A stretch of DNA of 64,000 nucleotides from Algoriphagus aquimarinus (GTDB lineage Bacteria > Bacteroidota > Bacteroidia > Cytophagales > Cyclobacteriaceae). The first letter of the stretch is position 1, and the number at the start of each line of letters is the position of its first letter. The stretch covers positions 1-64,000 of the forward strand of contig NZ_FOKK01000001.1 in the NCBI RefSeq assembly GCF_900112005.1, written 5' to 3'. Below are positions 25,263 through 33,444 of this stretch, one piece after another. The position numbers and the translations under genes are program-made. The notes beneath the pieces are model-generated. The model made no database searches. It worked only from the letters and a program-made list of their open reading frames with translations, and had not been told where the DNA came from.

Positions 25263-26867
25263 TTAAGCGATTGTGCCTAAAATTACATAAATAATTACTG
25301 TGATTGCAATCAAAACCCAACCCAGAGTTTTGGCATATTTCCAAGGGACTATACTTAACTTACCTGAATCTGCCATTACAAATGGAATTGCGACTGGGTA
25401 TTTTGCTGACACCAGATGCATCACGATCAGATTGAGGATAAATTCAATGCCCCAAATGTGAACAAAATGGATGTTGACTTTGAGCACCAAATCCATAAGA
25501 ATATAGAATCCCAATCCGAAAATCAATCCAGCTTTGGCTCCTGCTGCGGATACCTTAGGGAAAAAGAATCCCGCAATAATCACCGTTGCCATCGGAATAA
25601 AGAAGATCCCGTTCAGCTGCTGCAAAAGTTGGTAAAGTCCTGCAGGTGCATTTGCCACATAGGGCGCTACCAGTATAGAAACTACAGCCAAAATTGCTGA
25701 AACCCACTTTCCTACTCGAACGAGTTGGCCTTCTTTGGCTGCTTTCTTAATATAAACTTTGAAAATATCCAGACTGAAAATCGTTGCAGCGCTATTCAGA
25801 GCACTATTGAACGTACTCAAAATCGCTCCCATAATGACAGCTACAAAGAAGCCAGTCATCCAAGAGGGCAGTACTCGCTTTACTAACTCCGGATACACAC
25901 TGTCCTGAGAATCGAAAAGCGTATCACCGAAATAGTAAAAACCGATAATTCCTGGAAGGACTATCACCAGAGGAATCAGGATTTTCAAAACCCCCGTAAA
26001 CAATAAGCCCTTTTGTGCTTCTTTTAAACTCACCGCTCCAAGTGCTCGCTGAACGATGGATTGGTGCATTGTCCAGAAGTAAAGTTGGTTGATGATCAAT
26101 CCTGTGAAGAGCACCTCAAAAGGCAAAATAGAATCTCTCGATCCTAGACCAATCGAAGGTTCCTTACTGATCACATTGAATTTCTCCGGCGCGTTGTTAA
26201 AAACCTTTACTAGGCCATCGATCACATTTCCATCTCCGATATCCCAAAGTGCAAAAATGGGAACCAACAATCCCGCAATCAGCAATCCAAAACCATTAAT
26301 AGTATCCGTGTAAGCAACCATTTTCAATCCTCCAAAAATCGCGTAAACAGCTCCTATTACTCCCACCACGACGACTGTGAGCCAAATCCCTTCGGACTGG
26401 GTAATCCCCAGCGTTTCTGAAATCCCGAAAATTGATTCAATATTAATCGCTCCCGTGTAGAGTACGATAGGTAAAAGCGTCACCACAAATGAGATAATAA
26501 GTAACAGGGAAATCAGCGCCTGGGTCATTTTATCAAACCTTTTCTCCAAAAACTCAGGAATGGTAGTGAGCCCCATTCTCAGGTATTTGGGAATAAAATA
26601 CAATGCGCCGATCACCAGCGCGATGGCTGAGGTAACCTCCCAAGCAATTATAATCGCACCGTTTTTATAAGCTGAACCGTTCATTCCCACGAGGTGCTCC
26701 GTGGAAATATTGGTTAACAACATGGAACCAGCGATGACCACGCCTGTCAAGCTGCGGCCCCCTAGGAAATATCCGTCTTGGGTTTGAAGGTTTTGTTTGC
26801 GAAGCATCCACGTAGAGTAGATCGCTACAAAGCCTGTGAAAGCTAAGAAACTGAAAAGTGTAAGCAA
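25263..26867 (-). CDS. Sodium:solute symporter (SSS/SLC5 family), probable inositol importer
   Basis: 534-residue SSS-family transporter with about 13-14 membrane spans. Family marks are YFLGGRSLTGVVIAGSMLLTNIS near residue 33, TTIPEFLEKRFDK near 98, YAIFGGLKMVAYTD near 175 and ILSTFNSALNSAATIFSLDIF near 355. It moves an organic solute inward with Na+. Substrate myo-inositol is inferred from the inositol oxygenase gene directly downstream (4-base gap). The start is TTG at 26867; the next in-frame Met is 20 codons in and would cut the first membrane span. Confidence 0.85.
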   Translation of the reverse strand: MLTLFSFLAFTGFVAIYSTWMLRKQNLQTQDGYFLGGRSLTGVVIAGSMLLTNISTEHLVGMNGSAYKNGAIIIAWEVTSAIALVIGALYFIPKYLRMGLTTIPEFLEKRFDKMTQALISLLLIISFVVTLLPIVLYTGAINIESIFGISETLGITQSEGIWLTVVVVGVIGAVYAIFGGLKMVAYTDTINGFGLLIAGLLVPIFALWDIGDGNVIDGLVKVFNNAPEKFNVISKEPSIGLGSRDSILPFEVLFTGLIINQLYFWTMHQSIVQRALGAVSLKEAQKGLLFTGVLKILIPLVIVLPGIIGFYYFGDTLFDSQDSVYPELVKRVLPSWMTGFFVAVIMGAILSTFNSALNSAATIFSLDIFKVYIKKAAKEGQLVRVGKWVSAILAVVSILVAPYVANAPAGLYQLLQQLNGIFFIPMATVIIAGFFFPKVSAAGAKAGLIFGLGFYILMDLVLKVNIHFVHIWGIEFILNLIVMHLVSAKYPVAIPFVMADSGKLSIVPWKYAKTLGWVLIAITVIIYVILGTIA

Positions 26868-27073
26868 TTATTTTGGATTGAGAGGGTTTATCAAAATTGT
26901 ATTCTGGAAAAATAGGAAATTAGAATTGCTGTGGCAATAAAAGATTAAGCTTACAGCAGCATTCTTCTCTGAGTGATTCATATGGTAAACTATAGACTAC
27001 AGATTTTTCCTTAATTTCCATTCTGAATTCCTATTAGAGAATTTCTATTGCTACCAGCTAACCAATTTTAACT

Positions 27074-28474
27074 ATGAAGGCTTTTTTCTTAGTACTACTC
27101 AGTGTTGTATTCTCGTTTTCCAGTTTTGCTCAAGAGATCACCGGCCAATGGAACGGTGTCTTGAAAGTGCAGGGCGTGCAATTAAGACTAGTCTTTAATA
27201 TTTCGAAAACAGCAAGTGGCTTCAGTTCTACCATGGATAGTCCTGATCAAGGAGCATTCGGAATTCCTGTCTCCTCCACCAGTTTTGAGAATGGCACTTT
27301 GAAGATCGCCATCTCCAACGCGAATATTAAATACGAAGGAAGTCTCGGCGATGACCAAGTGATTATCGGTGTTTTCACCCAAGCTGGGCAGTCTTTTCCA
27401 ATGAATCTTTCTCGTGAAGAAATTAAAAAACAAGAATCGAAAAGACCTCAGGAACCGGTAAAGCCTTATCCTTATGAGGCTGAAAATGTAACTTTTGACA
27501 ATGAGCAAGCTGGAATAACACTTGCCGGGACACTTACCTTACCTCAGACATCCGGCAATTTTCCTGCGGTAGTCTTGATCTCTGGATCTGGTCCTCAAAA
27601 CCGTGACGAAGAATTAATGGGGCATAAGCCATTTCTGGTATTGTCAGATTATTTGACCAAAAATGGAATTGCAGTACTACGCTTTGATGACCGCGGAACT
27701 GCAGCATCCCAAGGTGATTTCAGTACGGCAACAAGCGCAGACTTTGCTACTGATGTAGCTGCTGCAGTAAAATATCTGAAAACAAGAACTGAAATAGATC
27801 ACAGTCATATAGGATTGATTGGTCATAGTGAAGGCGGGCTGATTGCTCCTATGGTGGCAAATCAAAGTGAAGATGTTGACTTCCTTGTACTTCTTGCTGG
27901 CACAGGAATTCGGGGTGACCAATTGCTTTTGGCGCAGCAAGCTCTGATTGGGAAAGCTTCTGGAATGAGCCCAAATCAACTGGCAGAAAACGACATGATC
28001 AGCAGAAAGGCATTTGAGATCATGGTCAAAGACCAAAGTTCAGAAGACTTAAAAACCGAAATGTCGGCATATATGACTCAGGTTTTCCGCCAAATACCTG
28101 CAGAAAATATCCCTGGTGGAATGAGTGAGGAAGAATTTGTAAAAGCCCAAATAGATCAGTTGACGAGTCCATGGATGGAGTATTTTATCAAATATGATCC
28201 GGTTCCAGCATTGGAAAAAGTCACTTCTCCAGTATTGGCAATCAATGGAGAAAAGGATCTGCAAGTGCCACCAAAGGAAAATCTAGGAGCAATAAAAGCC
28301 GCATTGGAAAAAGGCGGAAATAAAGACATAACCACAGTGGAATTGCAAGGTTTGAATCACTTATTTCAAGAAGCTCAAACCGGCGCACCAAGTGAATATG
28401 GGACGATTGAGCAGACTTTTTCTCCTGTGGCTATGGAGGTAGTTTTAAATTGGATTAAAGAACGGGTGAAGTAA
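27074..28474 (+). CDS. Exported alpha/beta hydrolase with N-terminal beta domain
   Basis: 466 residues: signal peptide FFLVLLSVVFSFSSFAQ, an N-terminal beta-rich domain of about 100 residues (ITGQWNGVLKVQGVQLRLVF), then an alpha/beta hydrolase. Catalytic elements are LISGSGPQNRDEE (oxyanion segment), LIGHSEGGLIAPM (nucleophile Ser), INGEKDLQVPP (Asp) and GLNHLFQEA (His). This layout is common for periplasmic esterase/peptidase-like proteins of Bacteroidota. Substrate unknown. The gene stands alone and diverges from the symporter gene. Confidence 0.85.
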   Translation: MKAFFLVLLSVVFSFSSFAQEITGQWNGVLKVQGVQLRLVFNISKTASGFSSTMDSPDQGAFGIPVSSTSFENGTLKIAISNANIKYEGSLGDDQVIIGVFTQAGQSFPMNLSREEIKKQESKRPQEPVKPYPYEAENVTFDNEQAGITLAGTLTLPQTSGNFPAVVLISGSGPQNRDEELMGHKPFLVLSDYLTKNGIAVLRFDDRGTAASQGDFSTATSADFATDVAAAVKYLKTRTEIDHSHIGLIGHSEGGLIAPMVANQSEDVDFLVLLAGTGIRGDQLLLAQQALIGKASGMSPNQLAENDMISRKAFEIMVKDQSSEDLKTEMSAYMTQVFRQIPAENIPGGMSEEEFVKAQIDQLTSPWMEYFIKYDPVPALEKVTSPVLAINGEKDLQVPPKENLGAIKAALEKGGNKDITTVELQGLNHLFQEAQTGAPSEYGTIEQTFSPVAMEVVLNWIKERVK

Positions 28475-28515
28475 ATGGAGTCCTTTGATGAAATACGTTG
28501 TAATGGTAAAAATTG

Positions 28516-28571
28516 TGAGTTGTAAGTTGTACTACACCTAAATAAACTGGATGGAAACTACTTACTACTCA
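28516..28571. repeat. Inverted repeat downstream of the exported hydrolase gene
   Basis: TGAGTTGTAAGT (28516-28527) and ACTTACTACTCA (28560-28571) pair at 11 of 12 positions across a 32-base spacer. Neighbouring bases are low-complexity (TTGTGAGTTG, CTCACCACTT). No T run, so it is not a normal terminator. It may be simple-sequence drift. Confidence 0.3.
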
Positions 28572-28608
28572 CCACTTACAAAAATCATGTGCCGTGGCGG
28601 GAGATACT

Positions 28609-30168
28609 CTACCAGCTCGTCGGCTTATAATCCTTCAGAAACTTCCCGTTCCAATGCTTGCCTGTATTGATCCCATCAAATAGCGGATCCATTACCCGTG
28701 CTGCCCCATCGACGATATCCAGTGGAGGTTGGAAGTCATGCAGATCCTGCTTGCGCTTAGCCAGTTCAGCAGGATCCTCATCCGTCACCCAGCCTGTGTC
28801 CACAGCATTGGTGTAAATCCCGAATTTTGGCAATTCCGCAGCCGAAGTAAGTGTCATCATGTTCAGCGCTGCCTTAGCCATATTGGTATGTGGATGGCGG
28901 GCTTCTTTGTGAAACTGATGGAATTTACCTTCCATGGCAGACACATTGATGATATGTTTTTTGCCTGTATTATCCTTCTTCATGATATTCACAAGACGGT
29001 TACACAGCACAAAAGGTGCAACAGAATTCACCAACTGCACTTCCAGCATTTCATTGGTATGGATTTCACCAAGCTTCAGTCTCCAGCTATTTGTCTTTCT
29101 TAGGTCCACTTGCTGCAGATCTGCATCGAGTTTGCCGATAGGAAAAATCTCCTCCGAACTCAAAGAATCATCTATGCTATAGGGAATTTGTGTCAGTTGA
29201 GCAGAAGAAGTAAGACCAATTCCAAGCTGTTTTCCATGCCAGGATACTGGTAGGTTTTTGTTTTCGCCTTCGGCAAATTCCTGACTGAGAATTCGTATTT
29301 CTTGCAAGCAAGCATGATGGTCTGAAAGCAATTTTTGCGTAGCTGGAGCAAGATCTGTCCAAGCCAAGGATTCATTTTCCATCAAGTGCTGATAAAAACC
29401 ACTTGGTCTGCGCACTGTCTGCGCAGCATTGTTGATCAGCACATCTAGGCGATCGTATTGCTGCTCGATGTAATTGCAAAAAATCTCAACACTTGGAATA
29501 TGTCTCAAATCCAAACCATGAATATGAAGACGACCTCCCCATTCTTTGAAATCAGGCTCTTTGGCATAGCGCAATGCAGAATCTATAGGGAATCTGGTGG
29601 TGGCAATCACCGTCGCTCCTGCACGTAGCATCATTAAGGTGATATGGTAACCGATTTTCAACCTAGAGCCTGTCACCAAAGCCACTTGACCTTGCAGATC
29701 GGCGGTCTGGAAACGCTTAGCGTAATTGAAATCACCACAACTCGTACACATGGTATCGTAGAAATGATGAAGTCTGTCAAAAGAATTCTTACAGACGTAG
29801 CATTCACGAGGTGTTTCAAGCAGGATGGCCTCGTCGGCCTCCTTACCTGTCAAAGCCAGCATGCTTGGAGCTATGAAAATCGAGGCTTCACGCGCAGAAC
29901 GAATGCCTGTTGTCTTTCGAGCTGTTTTGTCTTTATCAGCAATTTTCTTTCGATGGATCTTTTTCGCACCCTTTTTTCGCTCAGCAAGCTCCTCTTTGCT
30001 TGGTCGGGAAAATTGCCCCGCAGCCATGAGCAATGCAAGTCTATTCTCGGTCGGAATAGCGAAAATCTGATCTGTATCTGCGTTCAACCCCTCCAAAACG
30101 GCGATGCATTGTGCAATTTGTTCGGGGGTGATTTTCACTGGGTTTACAGATTCTGTTTCCTTTTCCAT
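28609..30168 (-). CDS. SDR-family oxidoreductase with N-terminal four-cysteine extension
   Basis: 519 residues. Residues 1-130 are charged and helical with a basic patch ([18 protein letters not shown]). Then comes CYVC-x(15)-CTSC, a zinc-ribbon-like four-cysteine motif. From about residue 160 a short-chain dehydrogenase domain follows: [14 protein letters not shown] (cofactor loop TGSRxKIG), [15 protein letters not shown], a Ser in [10 protein letters not shown], and a late [12 protein letters not shown] segment where the usual Tyr of YxxxK is Thr. The length is about double a normal SDR. ATG 30168 is used because a TAnnTTTG box (30197-30190) overlaps the upstream in-frame ATG. Function unknown. 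Confidence 0.75.
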   Translation of the reverse strand: MEKETESVNPVKITPEQIAQCIAVLEGLNADTDQIFAIPTENRLALLMAAGQFSRPSKEELAERKKGAKKIHRKKIADKDKTARKTTGIRSAREASIFIAPSMLALTGKEADEAILLETPRECYVCKNSFDRLHHFYDTMCTSCGDFNYAKRFQTADLQGQVALVTGSRLKIGYHITLMMLRAGATVIATTRFPIDSALRYAKEPDFKEWGGRLHIHGLDLRHIPSVEIFCNYIEQQYDRLDVLINNAAQTVRRPSGFYQHLMENESLAWTDLAPATQKLLSDHHACLQEIRILSQEFAEGENKNLPVSWHGKQLGIGLTSSAQLTQIPYSIDDSLSSEEIFPIGKLDADLQQVDLRKTNSWRLKLGEIHTNEMLEVQLVNSVAPFVLCNRLVNIMKKDNTGKKHIINVSAMEGKFHQFHKEARHPHTNMAKAALNMMTLTSAAELPKFGIYTNAVDTGWVTDEDPAELAKRKQDLHDFQPPLDIVDGAARVMDPLFDGINTGKHWNGKFLKDYKPTSW

Positions 30169-30189
30169 GGTAGTGTTCTTACAAGGGCG

Positions 30190-30197
30190 CAAAAGTA
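30190..30197 (-). promoter_or_regulatory. -7 box of the four-cysteine SDR gene
   Basis: TACTTTTG on the minus strand, an exact TAnnTTTG match, 21 bases before the ATG at 30168. It decides the start codon, since the in-frame ATG at 30192 would overlap the promoter. Confidence 0.6.
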
Positions 30198-30348
30198 AAG
30201 ATTTAAAAAATGGGATTACAGGTTTGGCCTGCGATTGAGCTTGAGAAAACTGCTGAACATGGTGACTTTCACTGAATAGCGTGAATTTTCAGGATCAACA
30301 TTTAACATATAAAATGCTATTTAAACCCATCCTAAAAAGATAATTTAT

Positions 30349-30356
30349 TACTTTTG
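30349..30356 (+). promoter_or_regulatory. -7 box directly before the unknown gene
   Basis: TACTTTTG, exact match to TAnnTTTG, followed by only 7 bases before the ATG at 30364. The transcript should start within a few bases of the start codon, so the mRNA may be nearly leaderless. Confidence 0.6.
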
Positions 30357-30363
30357 CGCAGCA

Positions 30364-30867
30364 ATGATCCAAAAACTCTTTCCATTAGACAAAAATTATA
30401 TCCTCCGTCAGGCGCAGTCTGTGCTGGAAGAGGAGCTAATTGATCGAATGATTTTTGAATTGAAACGATCCTATACTTCTCTGTATAATCCGCTTCAACT
30501 CATGGATACTACCTACGCTCAGATTCTTGATACCTTTGAGTTTCCCCGCGAACGTGCTCGCCTTATCTATCGCCAACTTAGCGGTATCTATCGCTACAAG
30601 CATGGTGACAATCAGCTAGAGATGCTTTTTGATGGAAGAACACATTTAGAAAAATTCCAAGAGGATTGGTCTGCAGCATTTATTGCCTATGTCAGCGAAT
30701 TAGGTATTTACGAGCAGTATGTAAAAACCATGCTGAGAATGACATTACTTTTTGATACCGAGTCACGTGCCGAATGGGCAGAAAATCACTGCAAGGCTTT
30801 CATCAATCAACACTTTGAGTTGAAGGTTGTGAAAAGACATGGTGAACTTCGACTGAAAGTCGGTTGA
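30364..30867 (+). CDS. Conserved-looking protein of unknown function
   Basis: 167 residues, soluble, rich in aromatic and charged residues and predicted mostly helical (IDRMIFELKRSYTSLYNPLQ). No signal peptide, membrane span or familiar motif. It diverges from the four-cysteine SDR gene; each has a TACTTTTG box. A clean start, strong coding pattern and good promoter make it real. I do not recognise the family and give no function. Confidence 0.65.
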   Translation: MIQKLFPLDKNYILRQAQSVLEEELIDRMIFELKRSYTSLYNPLQLMDTTYAQILDTFEFPRERARLIYRQLSGIYRYKHGDNQLEMLFDGRTHLEKFQEDWSAAFIAYVSELGIYEQYVKTMLRMTLLFDTESRAEWAENHCKAFINQHFELKVVKRHGELRLKVG

Positions 30868-30901
30868 GCTGAAGAAAAGTTATAAAGCTTCATTTTATAC
30901 C

Positions 30902-31831
30902 CTACTTCCAATTAATCATTTTATACTGATCTTCTTTCTGAAATCGCTCTGGTATTGAAAGCAGAATAGATTTGCGGATCGCATGAATCAATACGTTTTT
31001 AGTGAAGTTTTTGGCAACCACCAGACTTATTTCCCTCACTGGTTCAGGTGCATCAAACCTTCTTATCAAGCCAGATTCTTTTTTATCCAACACTGCCATT
31101 TCGGGCACGAGTGTATAGCCCACACCCTTATCTACCAATCGCATGAGAGACTCGATGGAGCCACTTTGAAATTCAAATCCAAAGTTGTTTTTGGAAGCTT
31201 TGCTGTTACAAATTGAAAGAATCTGATCTCGAAAACAATGGCCTTCATCCAATACCAAGATTTGATTTGGATCCAGCATCGCAGGAATGATGTGGTTTCT
31301 CTTTAGGAAAGGATGATCATCAGGAAGATACAAGAGAAACGGCTCGTAGAAAAGAGGTATCTCTCGGATAGTTTTTTCCTCCAAAGGAGTTGCCAGCAAA
31401 CCGACATCCAAGGTTCCACGCTGTAATTCCAGGATGATTTCAGCGGTCTGCATTTCCCGTATAACCAATTTGGTTTGTGGATTTGACTTCACAAACTCAG
31501 GTAAAAATAGCGGCAGTAAATAGGGAGAAATAGTAGGTATCACGCCAAGGGTAAATTCCCCTTCTAAAGATTCCTTTTCAGTGAGCACAAACTCCCTTAA
31601 TTCTGAAATTTCCTTCAAAATTTTTCTAGCCTTTAGGAGGATCAAATTACCTGCAACTGTCGGCTGAAGTGGTTTTGTATCACGATCGAAAATTTTGACA
31701 CCAATCTCTTCCTCCAACTTTTTCACCTGCGTAGTGAGATTTGGCTGAGAGACATTACAGCTTTCTGCCGCTGTTACAAAATGTCTGAAATTATCTAAAG
31801 CTACGATATACTCAAGTTGGGCTATTGTCAT
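30902..31831 (-). CDS. oxyR: OxyR-type LysR-family regulator
   Basis: 309-residue LysR regulator with an N-terminal winged helix (MTIAQLEYIVALDNFRHF, ESCNVSQPNLTTQVKKLE in parts) and a substrate-binding domain. The redox segment LDEGHCFRDQILSICN has two cysteines separated by eight residues, the same spacing as OxyR Cys199/Cys208, so it should sense peroxide by disulfide formation. It diverges from the peroxiredoxin gene, the usual OxyR target. ATG 31831 is used since the LysR domain starts there; the longer frame would run into the peroxiredoxin promoter. Confidence 0.9.
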   Translation of the reverse strand: MTIAQLEYIVALDNFRHFVTAAESCNVSQPNLTTQVKKLEEEIGVKIFDRDTKPLQPTVAGNLILLKARKILKEISELREFVLTEKESLEGEFTLGVIPTISPYLLPLFLPEFVKSNPQTKLVIREMQTAEIILELQRGTLDVGLLATPLEEKTIREIPLFYEPFLLYLPDDHPFLKRNHIIPAMLDPNQILVLDEGHCFRDQILSICNSKASKNNFGFEFQSGSIESLMRLVDKGVGYTLVPEMAVLDKKESGLIRRFDAPEPVREISLVVAKNFTKNVLIHAIRKSILLSIPERFQKEDQYKMINWK

Positions 31832-31846
31832 ATAACCTAAAGTTAT
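31832..31846. promoter_or_regulatory. Candidate OxyR operator dyad
   Basis: ATAAC-CTAAA-GTTAT, a 15-base dyad with the same length as one OxyR ATAG...CTAT motif, directly next to the oxyR start codon and in the shared oxyR/peroxiredoxin region. A second, weaker ATAAG...TTAAT follows at about 31853. Confidence 0.4.
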
Positions 31847-31866
31847 GAATAGATAAGAAATATTAA

Positions 31867-31898
31867 TTTGATTTATGAGAAAATGTGAGACAACTTTG
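31867..31898 (+). promoter_or_regulatory. Promoter of the peroxiredoxin gene
   Basis: TTTG (31867-31870), 20 bases, then CAACTTTG (31891-31898), seven of eight to TAnnTTTG spacing pattern. The leader to ATG 31933 is about 30 bases. Confidence 0.55.
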
Positions 31899-31932
31899 TG
31901 TAACAATTTTGAAAACTAAAAACATATATCAT

Positions 31933-32490
31933 ATGAGCAATCGCATATTAGGCTTGGGTGCTGAATTCCCAGCTTTCGAAAAAACCGCAGTAGTATCTAG
32001 AGAAAAAGGACAAGAATTCCAGACTATCAGCAACGATATCCACACTGCCGATGGCAAATGGATGGTGATGTTCTGGTGGCCAAAGGATTTCACTTTTGTA
32101 TGTCCTACTGAGATCGCTGAATTCAACAAAAACGCAGGTGAATTTGCAGACAGAGATACTGTATTGGTAGGTGCTTCTACTGATTCTGAATTCGTTCACT
32201 TGGCTTGGAGAAACAACCACGAAGATCTTCGTGACCTTAAATTCCCTATGCTAGCGGATACTTCTAAGTCTCTTGCAGAAGAACTTGGTATCCTGGAAGC
32301 AACTGAGAAAATCGCTTACAGAGCTACTTTCATCATCGATCCTCAAGGAATCGTTCGTTGGGTATCTGCTTATGATCTTTCTGTAGGAAGAAATGTAGAG
32401 GAAGTATTGAGAGTGCTTGATGCACTTCAGACTGACGAGCTTTGCCCATGTAACTGGGAAAAAGGAGAAGAAACTTTGAACCTGAACTAA
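31933..32490 (+). CDS. ahpC: Peroxiredoxin (AhpC-like alkyl hydroperoxide reductase)
   Basis: 185-residue 2-Cys peroxiredoxin that reduces H2O2 and alkyl hydroperoxides. The peroxidatic Cys is near residue 57 in FTFVCPTEI; the resolving site is ELCPCNW with cysteines near 171 and 173, a CxC arrangement seen in AhpC partners of AhpD-like reductases. ATG 31933 is used because MSNRILGLGAEFP matches the family start. It is divergent from oxyR and followed by an AhpD-like gene, which probably keeps it reduced. Confidence 0.92.
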   Translation: MSNRILGLGAEFPAFEKTAVVSREKGQEFQTISNDIHTADGKWMVMFWWPKDFTFVCPTEIAEFNKNAGEFADRDTVLVGASTDSEFVHLAWRNNHEDLRDLKFPMLADTSKSLAEELGILEATEKIAYRATFIIDPQGIVRWVSAYDLSVGRNVEEVLRVLDALQTDELCPCNWEKGEETLNLN

Positions 32491-32511
32491 TTCAGATCTC
32501 AAATCTAATTT

Positions 32512-32543
32512 AAGCAAAGGAGGTCTCAGGATCTCCTTTGCTT
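32512..32543 (+). terminator. Hairpin between the peroxiredoxin and AhpD-like genes
   Basis: 11-bp stem AAGCAAAGGAG / CTCCTTTGCTT with a 10-base loop but no downstream T run. It may lower expression of the second gene or protect the mRNA end rather than fully terminate. Confidence 0.5.
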
Positions 32544-32577
32544 GCTTAAATCCAGTTTCAAACCTAACTCTAACACC

Positions 32578-33168
32578 ATGGAAGTATTAAACATTAATCA
32601 GTCAGTAGCCGAACTTTTGGAAGTAGTAGGACTGAATGAAGAATTTACCAACGAATCTTTGAGAAATCTGGGCGATGCTGATTCCAGATATGTGAAAGAT
32701 TTGAAACTCAATTTCAAGACTATCCTCAAAGGAGATAAGCTAAACCAAAAGGAAGTTGCCTTGATGGGCTTGGCACTTGCAGCTAACGCGGCAAACAATC
32801 CTCTTCAGAGATTTTTTAGAAAATTAGCAGAAGAAAACGAAGCTACTATTGCCGAGATCGGTGAAGCGGTTGCATGTGCTTCTTTGCTAAGCAGCAATAA
32901 CGTGTTGTACAGATTCCGCCACTTTGTGGAAAAGGAAAAGTATGCACAAATCCCAGCTAGACTTCGTATGAACATCATGATGAATCCGGTATTGGGTAAA
33001 GAGTTTTTCGAATTGATCTCTACGGCAGTTTCTGCAGTGAATGGTTGCCAGATGTGCGTAGCCTCTCACGAGAATCACCTGATCGAATTGGGAACTACTG
33101 AAGAAAGAATCTTCGAATCCATCCGTATGGCATCTGTCATCACCAGCATGGTAAAAGTGATCTATTAA
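32578..33168 (+). CDS. AhpD-like carboxymuconolactone decarboxylase family protein
   Basis: 196-residue protein of the AhpD/CMD family. The CxxC active site with trailing His reads GCQMCVASHENH (cysteines near 157 and 160, His near 164), the AhpD proton-relay pattern. AhpD reduces AhpC, linking it to cellular thiols or lipoyl groups. It lies 87 bases after the peroxiredoxin gene, so they are a peroxide-detoxifying pair under likely OxyR control. ATG 32578 is used (MEVLNINQSVAELL); the upstream in-frame start lies within the intergenic hairpin. Confidence 0.88.
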   Translation: MEVLNINQSVAELLEVVGLNEEFTNESLRNLGDADSRYVKDLKLNFKTILKGDKLNQKEVALMGLALAANAANNPLQRFFRKLAEENEATIAEIGEAVACASLLSSNNVLYRFRHFVEKEKYAQIPARLRMNIMMNPVLGKEFFELISTAVSAVNGCQMCVASHENHLIELGTTEERIFESIRMASVITSMVKVIY

Positions 33169-33192
33169 GAATTATAGTCCGGTATATAAATG

Positions 33193-33226
33193 CAAAAACC
33201 TCCTGAGCGATCGGGAGGTTTTTTGT
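33193..33226 (+). terminator. Intrinsic terminator after the AhpD-like gene
   Basis: AAAAACCTCC / GGGAGGTTTTT stem with a loop of about 10 bases and a T run, 24 bases after the stop codon. Confidence 0.9.
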
Positions 33227-33256
33227 TGTTTGGAATTTTAACCGCTGAGTGCTCGG

Positions 33257-33277
33257 AGTCCCAATGGCTGTCGGGAT
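33257..33277. repeat. REP-like imperfect palindrome, copy B
   Basis: AGTCCCAATGGCTGTCGGGAT, the counterpart of 5955-5975. It is embedded in CGCTGAGTGCTCGG...CGCAGAGAGCAG filler like that at 6100-6180 and 36608-36622. Confidence 0.4.
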
Positions 33278-33355
33278 CGCAGAGAGCAGAAGGAGAAATT
33301 TTGTTGCTGTTGTCCTGCTTCTCCAGAAGCTGGACTCACCCAACTGTTTAACAAC

Positions 33356-33388
33356 AAAAGCTCGCCAATATTCTTAGCGAGCTTTTAT
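33356..33388. terminator. Terminator downstream of gnd
   Basis: AAAAGCTCGC / GCGAGCTTTT stem with an 11-base loop. Flanking A and T stretches allow use in both directions; it lies about 57 bases after the gnd stop codon. Confidence 0.7.
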
Positions 33389-33444
33389 GTTATTGATACT
33401 AGTAGTTTTTGAGACTGTGACTAAAAACTGACCACTGCCTACTA

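Noticed and set aside
28516..28571. Inverted repeat considered as a terminator
   Set aside because: Loop of 32 bases and no T run; kept only as a low-confidence repeat.
29644..30198. 184-codon frame antisense to the four-cysteine SDR gene
   Set aside because: Mirror frame of a well-supported gene; composition rich in Cys, Phe and Ser with no domain.
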